Origin: Enterococcus sp. BWR-S5
Lineage (GTDB): Bacteria; Bacillota; Bacilli; Lactobacillales; Enterococcaceae
Length of the DNA: 64,000 nt
Assembly (NCBI RefSeq): GCF_016745255.1
Contig: NZ_JADOEQ010000001.1
Location: 310,001-374,000, forward strand
Reading direction: 5' to 3'
Shown here in pieces: positions 47,661-56,888 of the stretch; the first letter of the stretch is position 1; every line of letters begins with the position of its first letter. The notes under the pieces are model-generated. The model searched no databases. It saw only the letters and a list, made by a program, of their open reading frames with translations, and had not been told where the DNA came from. Position numbers and translations under genes: made by a program.

Positions 47661-47704
47661 AAGCCTTTAAATCCTTTGTTTTTCAAGGGTTTAAAGGCTT
47701 TTCC
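47661..47704 (+). terminator. Terminator after gltD
   Basis: AAGCCTTTAAA pairs with TTTAAAGGCTT, with an inner CCTTTG/CAAGGG stem and a TTTTCC tail. Confidence 0.85.
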
Positions 47705-47819
47705 TTTACTTGTGATAACATGTTGATAGTAGTTTGCACAATAACTAATAACCCCCTAATTTTTAAACTTGTTTAAGTAAGCAATAAATTCTTATCTCAA
47801 AAAAATATTATTTATATCA

Positions 47820-47849
47820 TTGTTTGCCTATCTGCACTTATGGTAAAGT
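47820..47849 (+). promoter_or_regulatory. Promoter of the LXG toxin cassette
   Basis: TTGTTT, an 18-base spacer and TAAAGT, with TG at the extended -10 position; it sits 32 bases before the first cassette gene, which has GGGAGGT as binding site. Confidence 0.55.
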
Positions 47850-47880
47850 TTTTATGTACCATTAAAAAGGGAGGTTTACT

Positions 47881-48189
47881 ATGAGTGGAATAGCAGAAGT
47901 GAAAAGTAGTTCAGTGGTTGCTGGACAGGTTGCGACAAAGATTGCGAATTCCTTGGACAGCGCTGCCGATGGCGGGGCGATTTTAAGCGATACGCAAACA
48001 ACGGTTGGTGGAAATATGAACGCACAGGAAGCCATTCAAGCCATGTTGGGTGGTCAGAATAACATTGTGCAGGCCATCGGACAGGCATCAAATAATTTAC
48101 AAAGTATTGCGAATGAATTTGAAGCCGCAGATCAAGCGGTAAGAAAATTGATATCCATTCCTTCACCTATAGGAGGGGGAGGCAGATGA
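47881..48189 (+). CDS. TIGR04197/DUF3130-type LXG targeting factor (Lap1-like)
   Basis: 102-residue helical protein resembling the SACOL2603/TIGR04197 type VII secretion family: small residues, no cysteine, Gly-rich C-terminus. In Streptococcus the equivalent Lap1 (DUF3130) binds the LXG domain of a neighbouring toxin and carries it to the type VIIb secretion system. Its stop overlaps the next start (ATGA), so the two are coupled. No core secretion genes (essC, esaA, esxA) are in the window. Confidence 0.72.
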   Translation: MSGIAEVKSSSVVAGQVATKIANSLDSAADGGAILSDTQTTVGGNMNAQEAIQAMLGGQNNIVQAIGQASNNLQSIANEFEAADQAVRKLISIPSPIGGGGR

Positions 48190-48536
48190 CGCAGTCGTTG
48201 GAGGATATTCAACAGGATGAGCGGTTGTTGGAGGAAGAACTGGATCAGGTGACGGAAGGAAGAAAGCATCTGAGACAGCTTGAAGAAGAATACGAAGAAT
48301 TTTTCCATTACACCTCGACCTTGTTTTCAGAGATGCAGGAGCAGTTCCGACAGACTGATTTCACTTGGTATTTAAGCGAGCAACTAGATGGCTTACAGCA
48401 TCGTGAGACTCATATTTTCGGCGAGTTGGATGAGGAACGGCAACAGTGGGATAGGAAACAACGAGATATTGAGGATACCCAAAGTGAGCTTTCTTATGCG
48501 CGCGAAAGCATACTTGCTAACGAGGAGTATCTATGA
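48186..48536 (+). CDS. DUF3958-type coiled-coil LXG accessory protein (Lap2-like)
   Basis: 116 residues, almost entirely charged coiled coil (LEEELDQVTEGRKHLRQLEEEYEEFF, LDEERQQWDRKQRDIEDTQSEL). Size, sequence character and position between a TIGR04197 protein and an LXG toxin fit the DUF3958 family, the second dedicated targeting factor of LXG toxins. Its stop is directly followed by the toxin's start codon. Confidence 0.68.
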   Translation: MTQSLEDIQQDERLLEEELDQVTEGRKHLRQLEEEYEEFFHYTSTLFSEMQEQFRQTDFTWYLSEQLDGLQHRETHIFGELDEERQQWDRKQRDIEDTQSELSYARESILANEEYL

Positions 48537-50225
48537 ATGAGTGTTAACATGTTTGTAGGAGCTTCCCAAAGTCAGGCAGCCAGTGTCTTAGCCAAAAGCC
48601 AACAAGATCAGCAGGCCTATGAAAATATGTTACAGGCACTACAGCATTTCATTGGTGAGGATCGATTGAATTCTACGGCCTATAGAAATGCAAAAGGATT
48701 TTATAGTGCTGTGTTGATGCCGCTGGCAAAAGCGGGTATTCTACTCTCGGAAGCGGTCGGAGAAGCCTGCCAGAAATTCGTACAGGACTATCAAGGAACC
48801 GTGGATAGTGGTGACTTGAAGTCAGAGGAACTCGAAGAAAAGATTCAACAGTTGAACGGGCAAATTAGCCATTTGGATGCTATTCGTGCAACGATTGAAG
48901 GCAAGGATTTAGCGGACAATTTCAAAATCCGACAATTAAATCAAAATAGTCAGGCGAAAGGCCTGTTAGAAGATGCCAGAGATATGCTGCAGAAAAAATT
49001 GGATAAGCTATTGGACTTCCATGGGACTTCTCCGGCTATTTTTTCAGCTATTTCAGAATTGGAAGCAATGGTAAGTCAAGGAGCCGCTCAAGCGGGTACT
49101 TCATTTACCGGCAGTGGGTTCTCGATTCCAACAGACTTAGGCTGGACAGCAACAATTGCAGAGAAGTGGCAAACCAGAGCGGAGAACATCAAGAAAAAAG
49201 AAAAAGAATACCACGAGAAGAAAATCAAGGAACTTGAAAAGCATAATGTATATGCATGGCCGTATGAAGACCCGGAAACCAAAGAAATAAAAATCATGTG
49301 GTTTATCGATAAAGACGGCGTGAGGGTGTTTGATAAAGAATTACAGGAGTATGTTGAAAGATACGGCAAGAACTTAGAAGGCATTTATGAAGTGGTCGAC
49401 TGGGAGAAAATCTATGAACTGGACCTAGCCGCACGAAGAAGAGGTGATGGCAAGAATTACCTTAACTCGAACCAGCTTCCTAAAGGTTGGGAATGGTCCG
49501 GTCAAGCAAATGCACATATAGAATCTGCCTATTGGATGGCAAATAAAACAGGACTGTTAGATTTAGCCTTAATGGCCGGCTTGGTTTATTTGAATAAAAA
49601 GACAAAGGTTTCAACTTCTAAAAATGTAGCGAATGTGTTGGATGATGCCGCAGATACTAAGCATGCCAGCGGGTCTAATGATGTATTATCAGGTAGCAAA
49701 AATGGAAAGAATTATACATTAGACAAAAGCAAGAGTACTGGAAATGTTGCTTACAAGAAAGTTAGTCAGCCTAACAACTTTACTATTGGTCCTGATGCTA
49801 AAGATCACTTAGTTAATTCGCAAGGACTTGTTCGTAAAAAAGGAAAAGGGGTTATAGGAGGGCATAATATGGATGCTTTTTATGGAGAGCTAAGGGCGCA
49901 AGGGTTTAACGTTGACGACTGCATTATAAATAAAAAGCCACATCCTACAGTAGAAGGGATTTATGAAATTGAATATAGAGTACCAAAAGAAGTGAAGGGA
50001 AAATTAGTTCTTGATGAGTACAAAAAAATTCCTGAACCAAAAACAGTTTATGATCCTAATGTATTTTCTAATGATCAAATATATCAATGGGGTTCAGAAG
50101 CAATGCAAAGTGGGACAATAAATGGAAGAATAGTAAAAGGTTCTTCTAATGATATAGGGTTTACAGGGTACTTAGATGCTGTAACGGGTGAGCTGACAAA
50201 TTTTCATCCATCAATGAAGAGATAG
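48537..50225 (+). CDS. LXG-domain polymorphic toxin with CdiA-CT-like nuclease tip
   Basis: 562 residues. Residues 1-210 form the helical LXG export domain (MSVNMFVGASQSQAASVLAK, then an extended coiled coil). Residues 211-342 are a middle region, and 343-364 (MAGLVYLNKKTKVSTSKNV) a junction. After a Ser/Asn/Lys-rich linker the C-terminal tip (about 410-562) shows GGHNMDAFYGEL, GIYEIEYRVP, KTVYDPNVF, QWGSEAM and TGELTNFHP. This pattern resembles tRNase-type CdiA C-terminal domains; the match is from memory and tentative. The tip and its downstream gene are visibly richer in A and T than the first 350 codons. Expected to be secreted and to act on neighbouring cells. Confidence 0.78.
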   Translation: MSVNMFVGASQSQAASVLAKSQQDQQAYENMLQALQHFIGEDRLNSTAYRNAKGFYSAVLMPLAKAGILLSEAVGEACQKFVQDYQGTVDSGDLKSEELEEKIQQLNGQISHLDAIRATIEGKDLADNFKIRQLNQNSQAKGLLEDARDMLQKKLDKLLDFHGTSPAIFSAISELEAMVSQGAAQAGTSFTGSGFSIPTDLGWTATIAEKWQTRAENIKKKEKEYHEKKIKELEKHNVYAWPYEDPETKEIKIMWFIDKDGVRVFDKELQEYVERYGKNLEGIYEVVDWEKIYELDLAARRRGDGKNYLNSNQLPKGWEWSGQANAHIESAYWMANKTGLLDLALMAGLVYLNKKTKVSTSKNVANVLDDAADTKHASGSNDVLSGSKNGKNYTLDKSKSTGNVAYKKVSQPNNFTIGPDAKDHLVNSQGLVRKKGKGVIGGHNMDAFYGELRAQGFNVDDCIINKKPHPTVEGIYEIEYRVPKEVKGKLVLDEYKKIPEPKTVYDPNVFSNDQIYQWGSEAMQSGTINGRIVKGSSNDIGFTGYLDAVTGELTNFHPSMKR

Positions 50226-50235
50226 GAGAATTAGT

Positions 50236-50604
50236 ATGTATAAATTAGTAGAAGATAAGTTAGAAAAAGAAAATTTGATTCGTCAGTATTTTGTTTTAAT
50301 CGGAGACTATATTGAAGATTTTATGTTCAGATTTTTGAACAATGAATCTTTCAGAATAGATGCTATGGCTATTCTATTTAAAGAAGATTTGGATGAAGAA
50401 GATGATGAGGAAGAGCTACAAGAAATAAAAGATAATCAAGTTTTACTTGTCTCTGAATATCCTGCATCACCTCAAGATGAAAAAGCATATTATTCTTATG
50501 AAGAAATTGGAGATCATATAGAAACCTGTCTTAATGAAAATTATAAGGAAAATATTAAATTTCAAGAAATCTTTAAAGAGCTTAAAGCCAAGTTAGAGTC
50601 ATAA
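50236..50604 (+). CDS. Putative immunity protein for the LXG toxin
   Basis: 122-residue, highly acidic protein (DLDEEDDEEELQEIKD), translated from ATG 50236 ten bases after the toxin stop (TAGGAGA upstream). Position, acidity (suitable to mask a basic nuclease) and AT-richness matching the toxin tip support an immunity role; no specific family is recognised. Confidence 0.65.
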   Translation: MYKLVEDKLEKENLIRQYFVLIGDYIEDFMFRFLNNESFRIDAMAILFKEDLDEEDDEEELQEIKDNQVLLVSEYPASPQDEKAYYSYEEIGDHIETCLNENYKENIKFQEIFKELKAKLES

Positions 50605-50761
50605 AAGAGAAAATCACATTCAGTTAAAATGATAAATTGCTAAAACGATATTAGTGGAGGGATACTCCAAAATATTGTTTTTTAATCCAAAAATTGAATG
50701 ACAGGTAGCTAAGTGCCAGTAGATTTTTTCAATTCCTACTTACCTAGGTCAGGTAATAATT

Positions 50762-50950
50762 ATTGTTGATGTCAAAGTTGCTGGTTTAATTTACGTAGAT
50801 AAAAGGCTGAAGGTCTCAACTTCTAAAAATGTTCAGTGGAAGCCAGCATCACTTGAGGATATCATCTCTAGCCCTGAAAGACTATATAAAAGTACAGAAA
50901 ATGAGATTAAATCAATTTTAGTACTTGAGAGGAACAGCAATACAAATTGA
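50762..50950 (+). pseudogene. Orphan toxin-tip remnant of an LXG protein
   Basis: No start codon or binding site, but the frame reads VDVKVAGLIYVDKRLKVSTSKNV and then an unrelated end (QWKPASLEDIISSPERLYKS...). The first part repeats the junction of the intact toxin (LALMAGLVYLNKKTKVSTSKNV, residues 343-364); at the DNA level TCAACTTCTAAAAATGT is identical at 49611 and 50816. After the shared KNV the two diverge fully. It is a displaced alternative C-terminus, very short, so probably decayed. Frame is closed upstream by TAG at 50720. Confidence 0.7.
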
Positions 50951-50977
50951 CTAAATGAGAAGAGAGGTAAGAATAGT

Positions 50978-51262
50978 ATGATAAGAGTTGGAGAATCATT
51001 TGACTTGTTTCTAGAAACATTGAAGCATTCTAATTCGGAAGTTTTAAATCTATCAGATGAATTGATTGAATATTATCTGCTTGAAGAATTTGCTATAGAA
51101 GCTCCTTCTTTTCTTAGTGAAATTACATTGAGTAGATTATTGAATGAAGGTATTATAGATAACAATATTTTAGAAAAAGGCAAGACTTTACAAAAGATGT
51201 ATCTTTCAATGGATCAAATGAAAAATTGGGATAGTTCTTCTATAAAAGAAAGTTCAGAATGA
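50978..51262 (+). CDS. Putative orphan immunity protein, possibly prematurely stopped
   Basis: 94 residues from ATG 50978 (AGAGAGGTAAG upstream), acidic and helical (LNLSDELIEYYLLEEFAIEAPSFL). It follows the orphan toxin-tip remnant, so by position it is the immunity gene of that displaced tip; no family is recognised. The stop TGA at 51260 is followed in the same frame by 29 more sense codons ending TAA at 51350 (including FELVRQKWTEEEIEYLKTL), which look like genuine coding sequence and suggest a nonsense mutation. From 51353 to 51482 nothing coding was seen. Confidence 0.55.
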   Translation: MIRVGESFDLFLETLKHSNSEVLNLSDELIEYYLLEEFAIEAPSFLSEITLSRLLNEGIIDNNILEKGKTLQKMYLSMDQMKNWDSSSIKESSE

Positions 51263-51482
51263 AGAAAAATAACTACTCTTTCAACACAGATTTTTGAGCT
51301 AGTTCGTCAAAAATGGACAGAAGAAGAAATAGAATATTTAAAAACATTATAAAAAGATACTTTACTGTCTGATTTTAATAACCAATACTCATTTTCGAGC
51401 AGGTATAGTCACCCTGTTTACTTGTTTCTCGAAGCTAGATACTTTTATCAAACTTTTTTTGCCAGATTCTTTGGGAAAGCTG

Positions 51483-51511
51483 TTGACTATTTTGGCTATC
51501 CATGATAAAGT
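51483..51511 (+). promoter_or_regulatory. Promoter of the his operon
   Basis: TTGACT (51483-51488), a 17-base spacer and TAAAGT (51506-51511) with TG at 51503-51504. It starts transcription just before the T-box leader. Confidence 0.7.
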
Positions 51512-51524
51512 TTTTAGAAATAAA

Positions 51525-51800
51525 TGAGAATACGATGAAAAAAATAATGATCAGAATAGTAAGTGATTTTTGCTGCTTCAGAGAGTTTCCGGTTGGTGCA
51601 AGGAAATAGCCGCTTGTCATTGAACACGCCTGTAAATTGTTTTTCTGAATAATTATTGTAGGAAAAATCGGTACTGCCCGTTATCGCTTTTAGTCTTAGA
51701 CTAACAGAGTTTTTCGCTGAGAGGCGGAAATGAATCTGAGGTGGGACCACGTGAAAAAAGTTTCTCGTCCTCTTGGCTTATTTGCCAAGAGGACTTTTTG
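51525..51800 (+). promoter_or_regulatory. T-box riboswitch for histidine, upstream of hisZ
   Basis: Stem I carries the apical AGAGAG and GGTTGGTGCAAGG elements, and its 3' side holds GAACACG with the histidine specifier CAC at 51625-51627. The T-box core GAGGTGGGACCACG (51738-51751) is a slight variant of the consensus and precedes a terminator, GTCCTCTTGGC and GCCAAGAGGAC with a T-run (51767-51800). Expected to open the his operon when tRNA-His is uncharged. Confidence 0.88.
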
Positions 51801-51862
51801 TTTTTTTAGAGTTAAGGAAATGAACTGAGGATTACGAAAATGAGCAAAAGGAGTTGTTATAC

Positions 51863-53056
51863 ATGAAATGGAATCGAAGTTTACCTTCCGGCACTAGAGA
51901 TAAGCTGTTTCGTGAAGCAAACGGCGCATATCAGCTGGAACAGCAGGTCAATACAATTGTTCGAAATCGAGGCTATCAGAGGGTGGATACGCCATTGATT
52001 GAGTTTGAAGATGTGTTTCAAGTAGATGAGATTGAAGGCGTGCTTTATCGCTTTTTTGACAAGCAAGGGCGTTTGCTTGTGTTGCGTCCTGATATGACGA
52101 TGCCTATTGGTCGTGTTGCTGCAACGGCGGGTATTCAGCCTCCTTTAAAGCTGTCCTATAGCGGTAGAGTCTTTCGGTTTAATAATGAAATGACTGGCGA
52201 GCAAAATGAATTGACGCAGGCTGGCATTGAGCTGATTGGTTTTTCATCTGCTAAGGCTGAACTGGAATGTATTTCCTGTGCTGTAGAAATTCTAAAGGAG
52301 CTGAATATTCCTAATTTTCATTTTGAGTTAGGTCATGCGGGAATTTTCAATGAGGTTGCTTCTTATTTGCAACTGAATGCAGAGGAAAAAAGAAGTCTGA
52401 GAGAACTGTTAAGTAACAAAAATTTAAGCGCATTGGATGAATTTGTTAAACAGCATCCAAGTGAGCTGAATGAGTTCATCAGTGCATTACCTAAGCTGTT
52501 TGGTGAAGTAACACCTGTTTTAAACGAGGCAATGGACTTGCTGCCTGAGGGCGTGGCATTTGCTTCAGTTCTTGAAGAAATCAGCGGGATGGCACGATTG
52601 ATTGAAGAGACACTTCCGGATATTTCTTTGACAGTGGATCTTGGCTCAGTTGCATTGATGGATTACTATACAGGGATTTTGTTTAATGGCTACGCAGATT
52701 TGATACCGGAAGTATTCTTGAGGGGCGGACGCTACGATCATCTGGTGGAGCAGTTTGGTCATACTCGAATTCCGGCAGTTGGATTTGGAATCAATCTCGA
52801 CACACTGGTTTCTTTACAGTATCGGTTAGATATTTTAGCAGAGTTAAAAAATCCTAAAATATTGGTACATGCTTCATTAAATGAACTCGCTGCAGCTCAG
52901 GACTTTGTCCGTCAGACAGAAAATAGTGAGCTTTCTCTTTTTGATACATGGGAAGAAGCTTTGGCCTATGGAGAAAAGTGGTTTTATGATGAAATTATTC
53001 TGATTCAAGGAGAAGAGCAGATTCGAGTAAAGGTGGGTGCGCAGGATGAAAAATAA
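51863..53056 (+). CDS. hisZ: ATP phosphoribosyltransferase regulatory subunit HisZ
   Basis: 397-residue paralogue of histidyl-tRNA synthetase lacking the anticodon domain, which forms a hetero-octamer with short HisG and gives it histidine feedback control. Class II motifs are visible: [43 protein letters not shown] and [13 protein letters not shown] use ATG 51863 (AAAGGAG upstream); an ATG nine bases earlier is less well placed. First gene of the operon. Confidence 0.95.
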   Translation: MKWNRSLPSGTRDKLFREANGAYQLEQQVNTIVRNRGYQRVDTPLIEFEDVFQVDEIEGVLYRFFDKQGRLLVLRPDMTMPIGRVAATAGIQPPLKLSYSGRVFRFNNEMTGEQNELTQAGIELIGFSSAKAELECISCAVEILKELNIPNFHFELGHAGIFNEVASYLQLNAEEKRSLRELLSNKNLSALDEFVKQHPSELNEFISALPKLFGEVTPVLNEAMDLLPEGVAFASVLEEISGMARLIEETLPDISLTVDLGSVALMDYYTGILFNGYADLIPEVFLRGGRYDHLVEQFGHTRIPAVGFGINLDTLVSLQYRLDILAELKNPKILVHASLNELAAAQDFVRQTENSELSLFDTWEEALAYGEKWFYDEIILIQGEEQIRVKVGAQDEK

Positions 53057-53684
53057 TTTGACGATTGCCCTCACGAAGGGCAGACTGGAGAAGCAGACAT
53101 TGGCATTGTTTGAGCAGGCAGGCATCGATGTGTCTTTTATGAAGGACAAACAACGAAAACTTGTTTTTCAAAATGCTGACCAGACCTTGACTTTTCTACT
53201 GGTAAAAGCTGCAGATGTGACCACCTATGTTCGCCATGGTGTTGCTGATTTGGGTGTTGTTGGCAAGGATGTGCTATTGGAGCACCCGCACGGCTACTAC
53301 GAAATGCTGGATTTATCGATTGGAGAATGCAAATTTTCAGTAGCTTCTACCGAGGATTATCAGCCAAACGACCATAAACGAAAACGGATTGCAACCAAGT
53401 ACCCAACGATAGCTTCAACACATTTCAGAAGCAAAGGTGAAGATGTCGATATCATTAAGATTGAAGGTTCGGTAGAAATTGCGCCGGTTCTCGGCTTAGC
53501 TGATGCGATTGTTGATATTGTTGAAACAGGTACGACATTGAAGGAAAATGGTTTGCAGATTTATGAAGATATTTGCCGCATATCTGCTCGGATGATTGTT
53601 AATAAGGCTACATTGAAGCGAAAACGTCAGGAAATTTTTGAGCTGTTTGAACAGCTTGAAGCTGTAATTGGAAAAGAGGGATAA
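53046..53684 (+). CDS. hisG: ATP phosphoribosyltransferase catalytic subunit HisG (short form)
   Basis: 212 residues, the short form without the C-terminal regulatory domain, as expected with hisZ present. It condenses ATP and PRPP in the first histidine step. Motifs: [26 protein letters not shown], and the PRPP loop [21 protein letters not shown] 53046 lies inside the last codons of hisZ, giving an 11-base overlap. Confidence 0.96.
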   Translation: MKNNLTIALTKGRLEKQTLALFEQAGIDVSFMKDKQRKLVFQNADQTLTFLLVKAADVTTYVRHGVADLGVVGKDVLLEHPHGYYEMLDLSIGECKFSVASTEDYQPNDHKRKRIATKYPTIASTHFRSKGEDVDIIKIEGSVEIAPVLGLADAIVDIVETGTTLKENGLQIYEDICRISARMIVNKATLKRKRQEIFELFEQLEAVIGKEG

Positions 53685-53687
53685 GCA

Positions 53688-54980
53688 ATGAGATGGCTAT
53701 CAGGAACAAAACAAGACATACTTTCTGAACTGGATAAGGAAAAGTATACAAGACAGTCAGACAATCAGCAGATTGAGGCTGCTGTGAAAGAAATCATCGA
53801 GACAGTTGTCGCATCCGGGGATCAGGCGTTGATTGAGTATTCTAAAAAATTTGACCGAGCAGTTTTAACAGAATTGGAAATATCACAGGAACAGCTTGAG
53901 CAAGCCTACTTACAACTTGATGAAGATGTGAAGCAGGCGTTGGAAAAGGCCAAAGAGAATATTATCAGCTACCACAAAAAGCAAAAGCAAAATGATTTCA
54001 TGGATAGCGAAAAAAGTGGAGTGTTTCGTGGACAGTTAGTGCGTCCTCTGCAACGAGTAGGGGTTTATGTTCCGGGAGGCACAGCGGCATACCCTTCTTC
54101 GGTGTTGATGAATGTTCTGCCGGCGAAGATTGCCGGCGTTGAAGAGGTTATCATGGTTACGCCGCCATCAGTGGAAGGAGTACCTGCAATTATCCTCGCA
54201 GCCGCAAAAATCGCCGGAGTGGATCGAGTATTTCAGATTGGCGGTGCACAAGCAGTTGCTGCATTGGCTTACGGAACAGCGACTATTCCCAAAGTAGATA
54301 AAATTGTTGGACCTGGAAACATCTATGTTGCGACAGCGAAGAAGCAGGTGTTTGGTATCGTTGGTATCGACATGATTGCCGGACCATCGGAAATTGGCGT
54401 TTTGGCTGATAAAGAGGCGAATCCTGCTTTTATTGCAGCGGATTTACTTTCACAGGCAGAGCATGATGTATTGGCTAGAACCTTTTTGGTCACTGATTCC
54501 AAAGCACTTGCTGAAGAAGTGGAGAGAGAGCTTGCCGAACAACTGATTACTCTTCCGAGAAAAGAAATTGCTGAGCGTTCGATTGTCGATCACAGCTGGA
54601 TTATTTTAGCGGAGACTGAAGCAGATATGTTTGCTATTATGAATGAGATTGCGCCGGAGCATTTAGAAGTTCAGATGAATGATCCGATGAGTCGGCTGTA
54701 TGAAATCAGAAATGCCGGTTCGATTTTCTTGGGTGCTTATACTTCCGAGCCGGTTGGCGACTATCTATCAGGAACGAACCATGTCTTGCCGACAAGTGGG
54801 ACGGCCAAGTTCTATTCACCGTTGGGAGTTTATGATTTTATCAAATATAGTCAGGTCAGTTATTATACAAAAGCTGCTTTAGCAGAGGTTCAGGCAGATA
54901 TTGCGTTACTTGCAAGAAAAGAAGGTCTTGAAGCACATGCACGAGCTGTTGAATATCGTTTTAAGGAGGAGAACCAATGA
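53688..54980 (+). CDS. hisD: Histidinol dehydrogenase HisD
   Basis: 430-residue zinc enzyme that oxidises histidinol to histidine in two NAD-dependent steps. Visible: [66 protein letters not shown] and APEHLE with Glu/His catalytic residues, and [16 protein letters not shown] lies just before ATG 53688. It overlaps hisB by four bases. Confidence 0.97.
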   Translation: MRWLSGTKQDILSELDKEKYTRQSDNQQIEAAVKEIIETVVASGDQALIEYSKKFDRAVLTELEISQEQLEQAYLQLDEDVKQALEKAKENIISYHKKQKQNDFMDSEKSGVFRGQLVRPLQRVGVYVPGGTAAYPSSVLMNVLPAKIAGVEEVIMVTPPSVEGVPAIILAAAKIAGVDRVFQIGGAQAVAALAYGTATIPKVDKIVGPGNIYVATAKKQVFGIVGIDMIAGPSEIGVLADKEANPAFIAADLLSQAEHDVLARTFLVTDSKALAEEVERELAEQLITLPRKEIAERSIVDHSWIILAETEADMFAIMNEIAPEHLEVQMNDPMSRLYEIRNAGSIFLGAYTSEPVGDYLSGTNHVLPTSGTAKFYSPLGVYDFIKYSQVSYYTKAALAEVQADIALLARKEGLEAHARAVEYRFKEENQ

Positions 54981-55561
54981 GAGAAGCAAGCTTAACAAGA
55001 AAAACAGCAGAAACATCTATTGAACTATCATTGAATTTGGATGTACAGGAGCCGGTTCTAATTGATACGGGCGTTGGTTTTTTTGATCATATGCTGACAT
55101 TGTTTGCTCGTCACAGTAGAATGTCATTAGATGTTAAAGTAGACGGAGACTTGGATGTAGACAGCCATCATACAGTCGAGGATGTTGGGATTGTTTTAGG
55201 TCTGTGTTTGAAGGAAGCACTGGGAGATAAGGCAGGGATTAATCGCTATGGCACCAGCTTTGTTCCGATGGATGAAACATTAGGGATGGCTTCTCTTGAT
55301 TTAAGCGGCAGAGCCTACTTAGTTTTTGATGCCGATTTTGACAACCCCAAGCTTGGTGCGTTCGATACAGAGTTGACAGAGGAGTTCTTCCAAGCCCTGG
55401 CATTTAATACTCAAATGAATCTGCATTTAAAAATTCTACATGGAAAAAATACGCATCATAAAATTGAATCACTATTTAAAGCAACTGGCAGAGCACTGAG
55501 GGAAGCAGTCACCTTCAATCCCGATATACATGGGATTAATTCCACGAAAGGAACGTTATAG
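54977..55561 (+). CDS. hisB: Imidazoleglycerol-phosphate dehydratase HisB
   Basis: 194-residue monofunctional, manganese-dependent dehydratase without the N-terminal phosphatase domain seen in enterobacterial HisB. Metal ligands sit in [25 protein letters not shown] and [17 protein letters not shown] precedes ATG 54977, which overlaps the hisD stop (ATGA). hisH starts one base after the stop. Confidence 0.96.
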   Translation: MREASLTRKTAETSIELSLNLDVQEPVLIDTGVGFFDHMLTLFARHSRMSLDVKVDGDLDVDSHHTVEDVGIVLGLCLKEALGDKAGINRYGTSFVPMDETLGMASLDLSGRAYLVFDADFDNPKLGAFDTELTEEFFQALAFNTQMNLHLKILHGKNTHHKIESLFKATGRALREAVTFNPDIHGINSTKGTL

Positions 55562-56188
55562 ATGATCGTCATTATTGATTACGATACCGGAAATACACGA
55601 AACGTCCAAAAAGCGTTGGATTACGTTGGGCTGGAGAATAAATTATCAGCGGATACAGATGAGATTGCTCAAGCAGATGGCTTGATTTTACCTGGTGTGG
55701 GCGCATTTTCTTTGGCGATGGAAGCGTTGAATGAACGAGGCTTGACTGAAGCAATTAAGCAGGCGGCAAAAAATGGTACGCCTATCCTAGGTGTTTGCTT
55801 GGGCATGCAGCTGCTGCTTGAGGGAAGTATGGAAAACGGGTTTACCCGAGGCTTGGAGCTGATTGAGGGAATCTGTGAACAGCTGCCGGCTGAAAAAGGC
55901 TTCCCTGTGCCTCATATGGGCTGGAATGAGCTGATAATTACAAACGAAACGCCACTGACAAAGGAGCTGTCAGGTGAATATGTTTATTTTGTCCATTCCT
56001 ATTATGCCGACTGTGACCCAGATACTATTGATGCCCTTGCACAATATTCATTGAAAGTGCCTGCAATGATTTCAAAGGGGAATATCTTTGGTACACAATT
56101 TCATCCGGAAAAGAGCGGCGAGGCAGGACTCAAAATACTGAAAGGATTCAAGGAGGTCGTGGATCATGTACGTATTACCGGCAATTGA
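55562..56188 (+). CDS. hisH: Imidazole glycerol phosphate synthase glutaminase HisH
   Basis: 208-residue class I amidotransferase that channels ammonia to HisF. The nucleophile is in GVCLGMQLL, the His-Glu pair is in QFHPEKSG, and the oxyanion strand is LPGVGAF. Its end overlaps hisA by 23 bases. Confidence 0.96.
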   Translation: MIVIIDYDTGNTRNVQKALDYVGLENKLSADTDEIAQADGLILPGVGAFSLAMEALNERGLTEAIKQAAKNGTPILGVCLGMQLLLEGSMENGFTRGLELIEGICEQLPAEKGFPVPHMGWNELIITNETPLTKELSGEYVYFVHSYYADCDPDTIDALAQYSLKVPAMISKGNIFGTQFHPEKSGEAGLKILKGFKEVVDHVRITGN

Positions 56189-56888
56189 TATTCGAGAGGG
56201 CGCAGCAGTTCGATTAGTGAAGGGAGACTTCTCACAAAAGACCATTGTTAATGAGGACCCGTTGGCACAGGCTCATATCTTTAAGGCAGCAGGCATTAAG
56301 TTTCTTCATATTGTTGACTTAGATGGAGCGTTGGACGGGACAACGACCAATGCACCTTTGATTGAAAAAATAAAAAAAGAAACAGGCTTGATGATTGAGG
56401 TTGGCGGCGGTATCCGTTCGATGGAGCAGGTGGAACAATATGTGGCGATCGGTGTTGATCGAATCATTATCGGCTCAGCAGCATTGAAAAATCCTGAGCT
56501 GGTCAAAGAAGCGGTTGAAAAGTATCAGGAAAAAATTGCTGTGGGAATTGATGCCAAAGACGGCAAGGTTGCTGTGAGCGGCTGGTTGGAAGTCAGTGAA
56601 ACCGATTATCTGACGATGGCAAAAGAAATGGCGGCAATTGGCGTGCAGACGTTGATTTATACAGATATTTCTAAAGATGGTACGCTGACAGGACCAAGTG
56701 TGGCACATTATCAAGCGTTGCAGCAGGCTGTCCCAACAATTGATATTATCGCTTCAGGAGGAGTTAGTAACAAAAAGGATTTAGAAGAGCTCGCTGCAAT
56801 TGGTGTCTATGGCGCGATTGTTGGCAAGGCTTATTATGATGAACGAGTAACACTGGAAGAACTGTTGGAGGTGGAAGCCTCATGCTGA
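56166..56888 (+). CDS. hisA: ProFAR isomerase HisA
   Basis: 240-residue TIM barrel isomerising ProFAR to PRFAR. The catalytic Asp is in [18 protein letters not shown], the second Asp in [14 protein letters not shown]; phosphate loops are VGGGIRS and SGGVSN. It overlaps both hisH and hisF, so these genes are translationally coupled. Confidence 0.96.
   Translation: MYVLPAIDIREGAAVRLVKGDFSQKTIVNEDPLAQAHIFKAAGIKFLHIVDLDGALDGTTTNAPLIEKIKKETGLMIEVGGGIRSMEQVEQYVAIGVDRIIIGSAALKNPELVKEAVEKYQEKIAVGIDAKDGKVAVSGWLEVSETDYLTMAKEMAAIGVQTLIYTDISKDGTLTGPSVAHYQALQQAVPTIDIIASGGVSNKKDLEELAAIGVYGAIVGKAYYDERVTLEELLEVEASC

Noticed and set aside
49845-50225. EndoU nuclease as the LXG toxin tip
   Set aside because: The GGHN and NFHP blocks superficially recall EndoU, but the spacing and the YDP/QWG blocks differ; a CdiA-CT-type tRNase fits better, and neither is proven.
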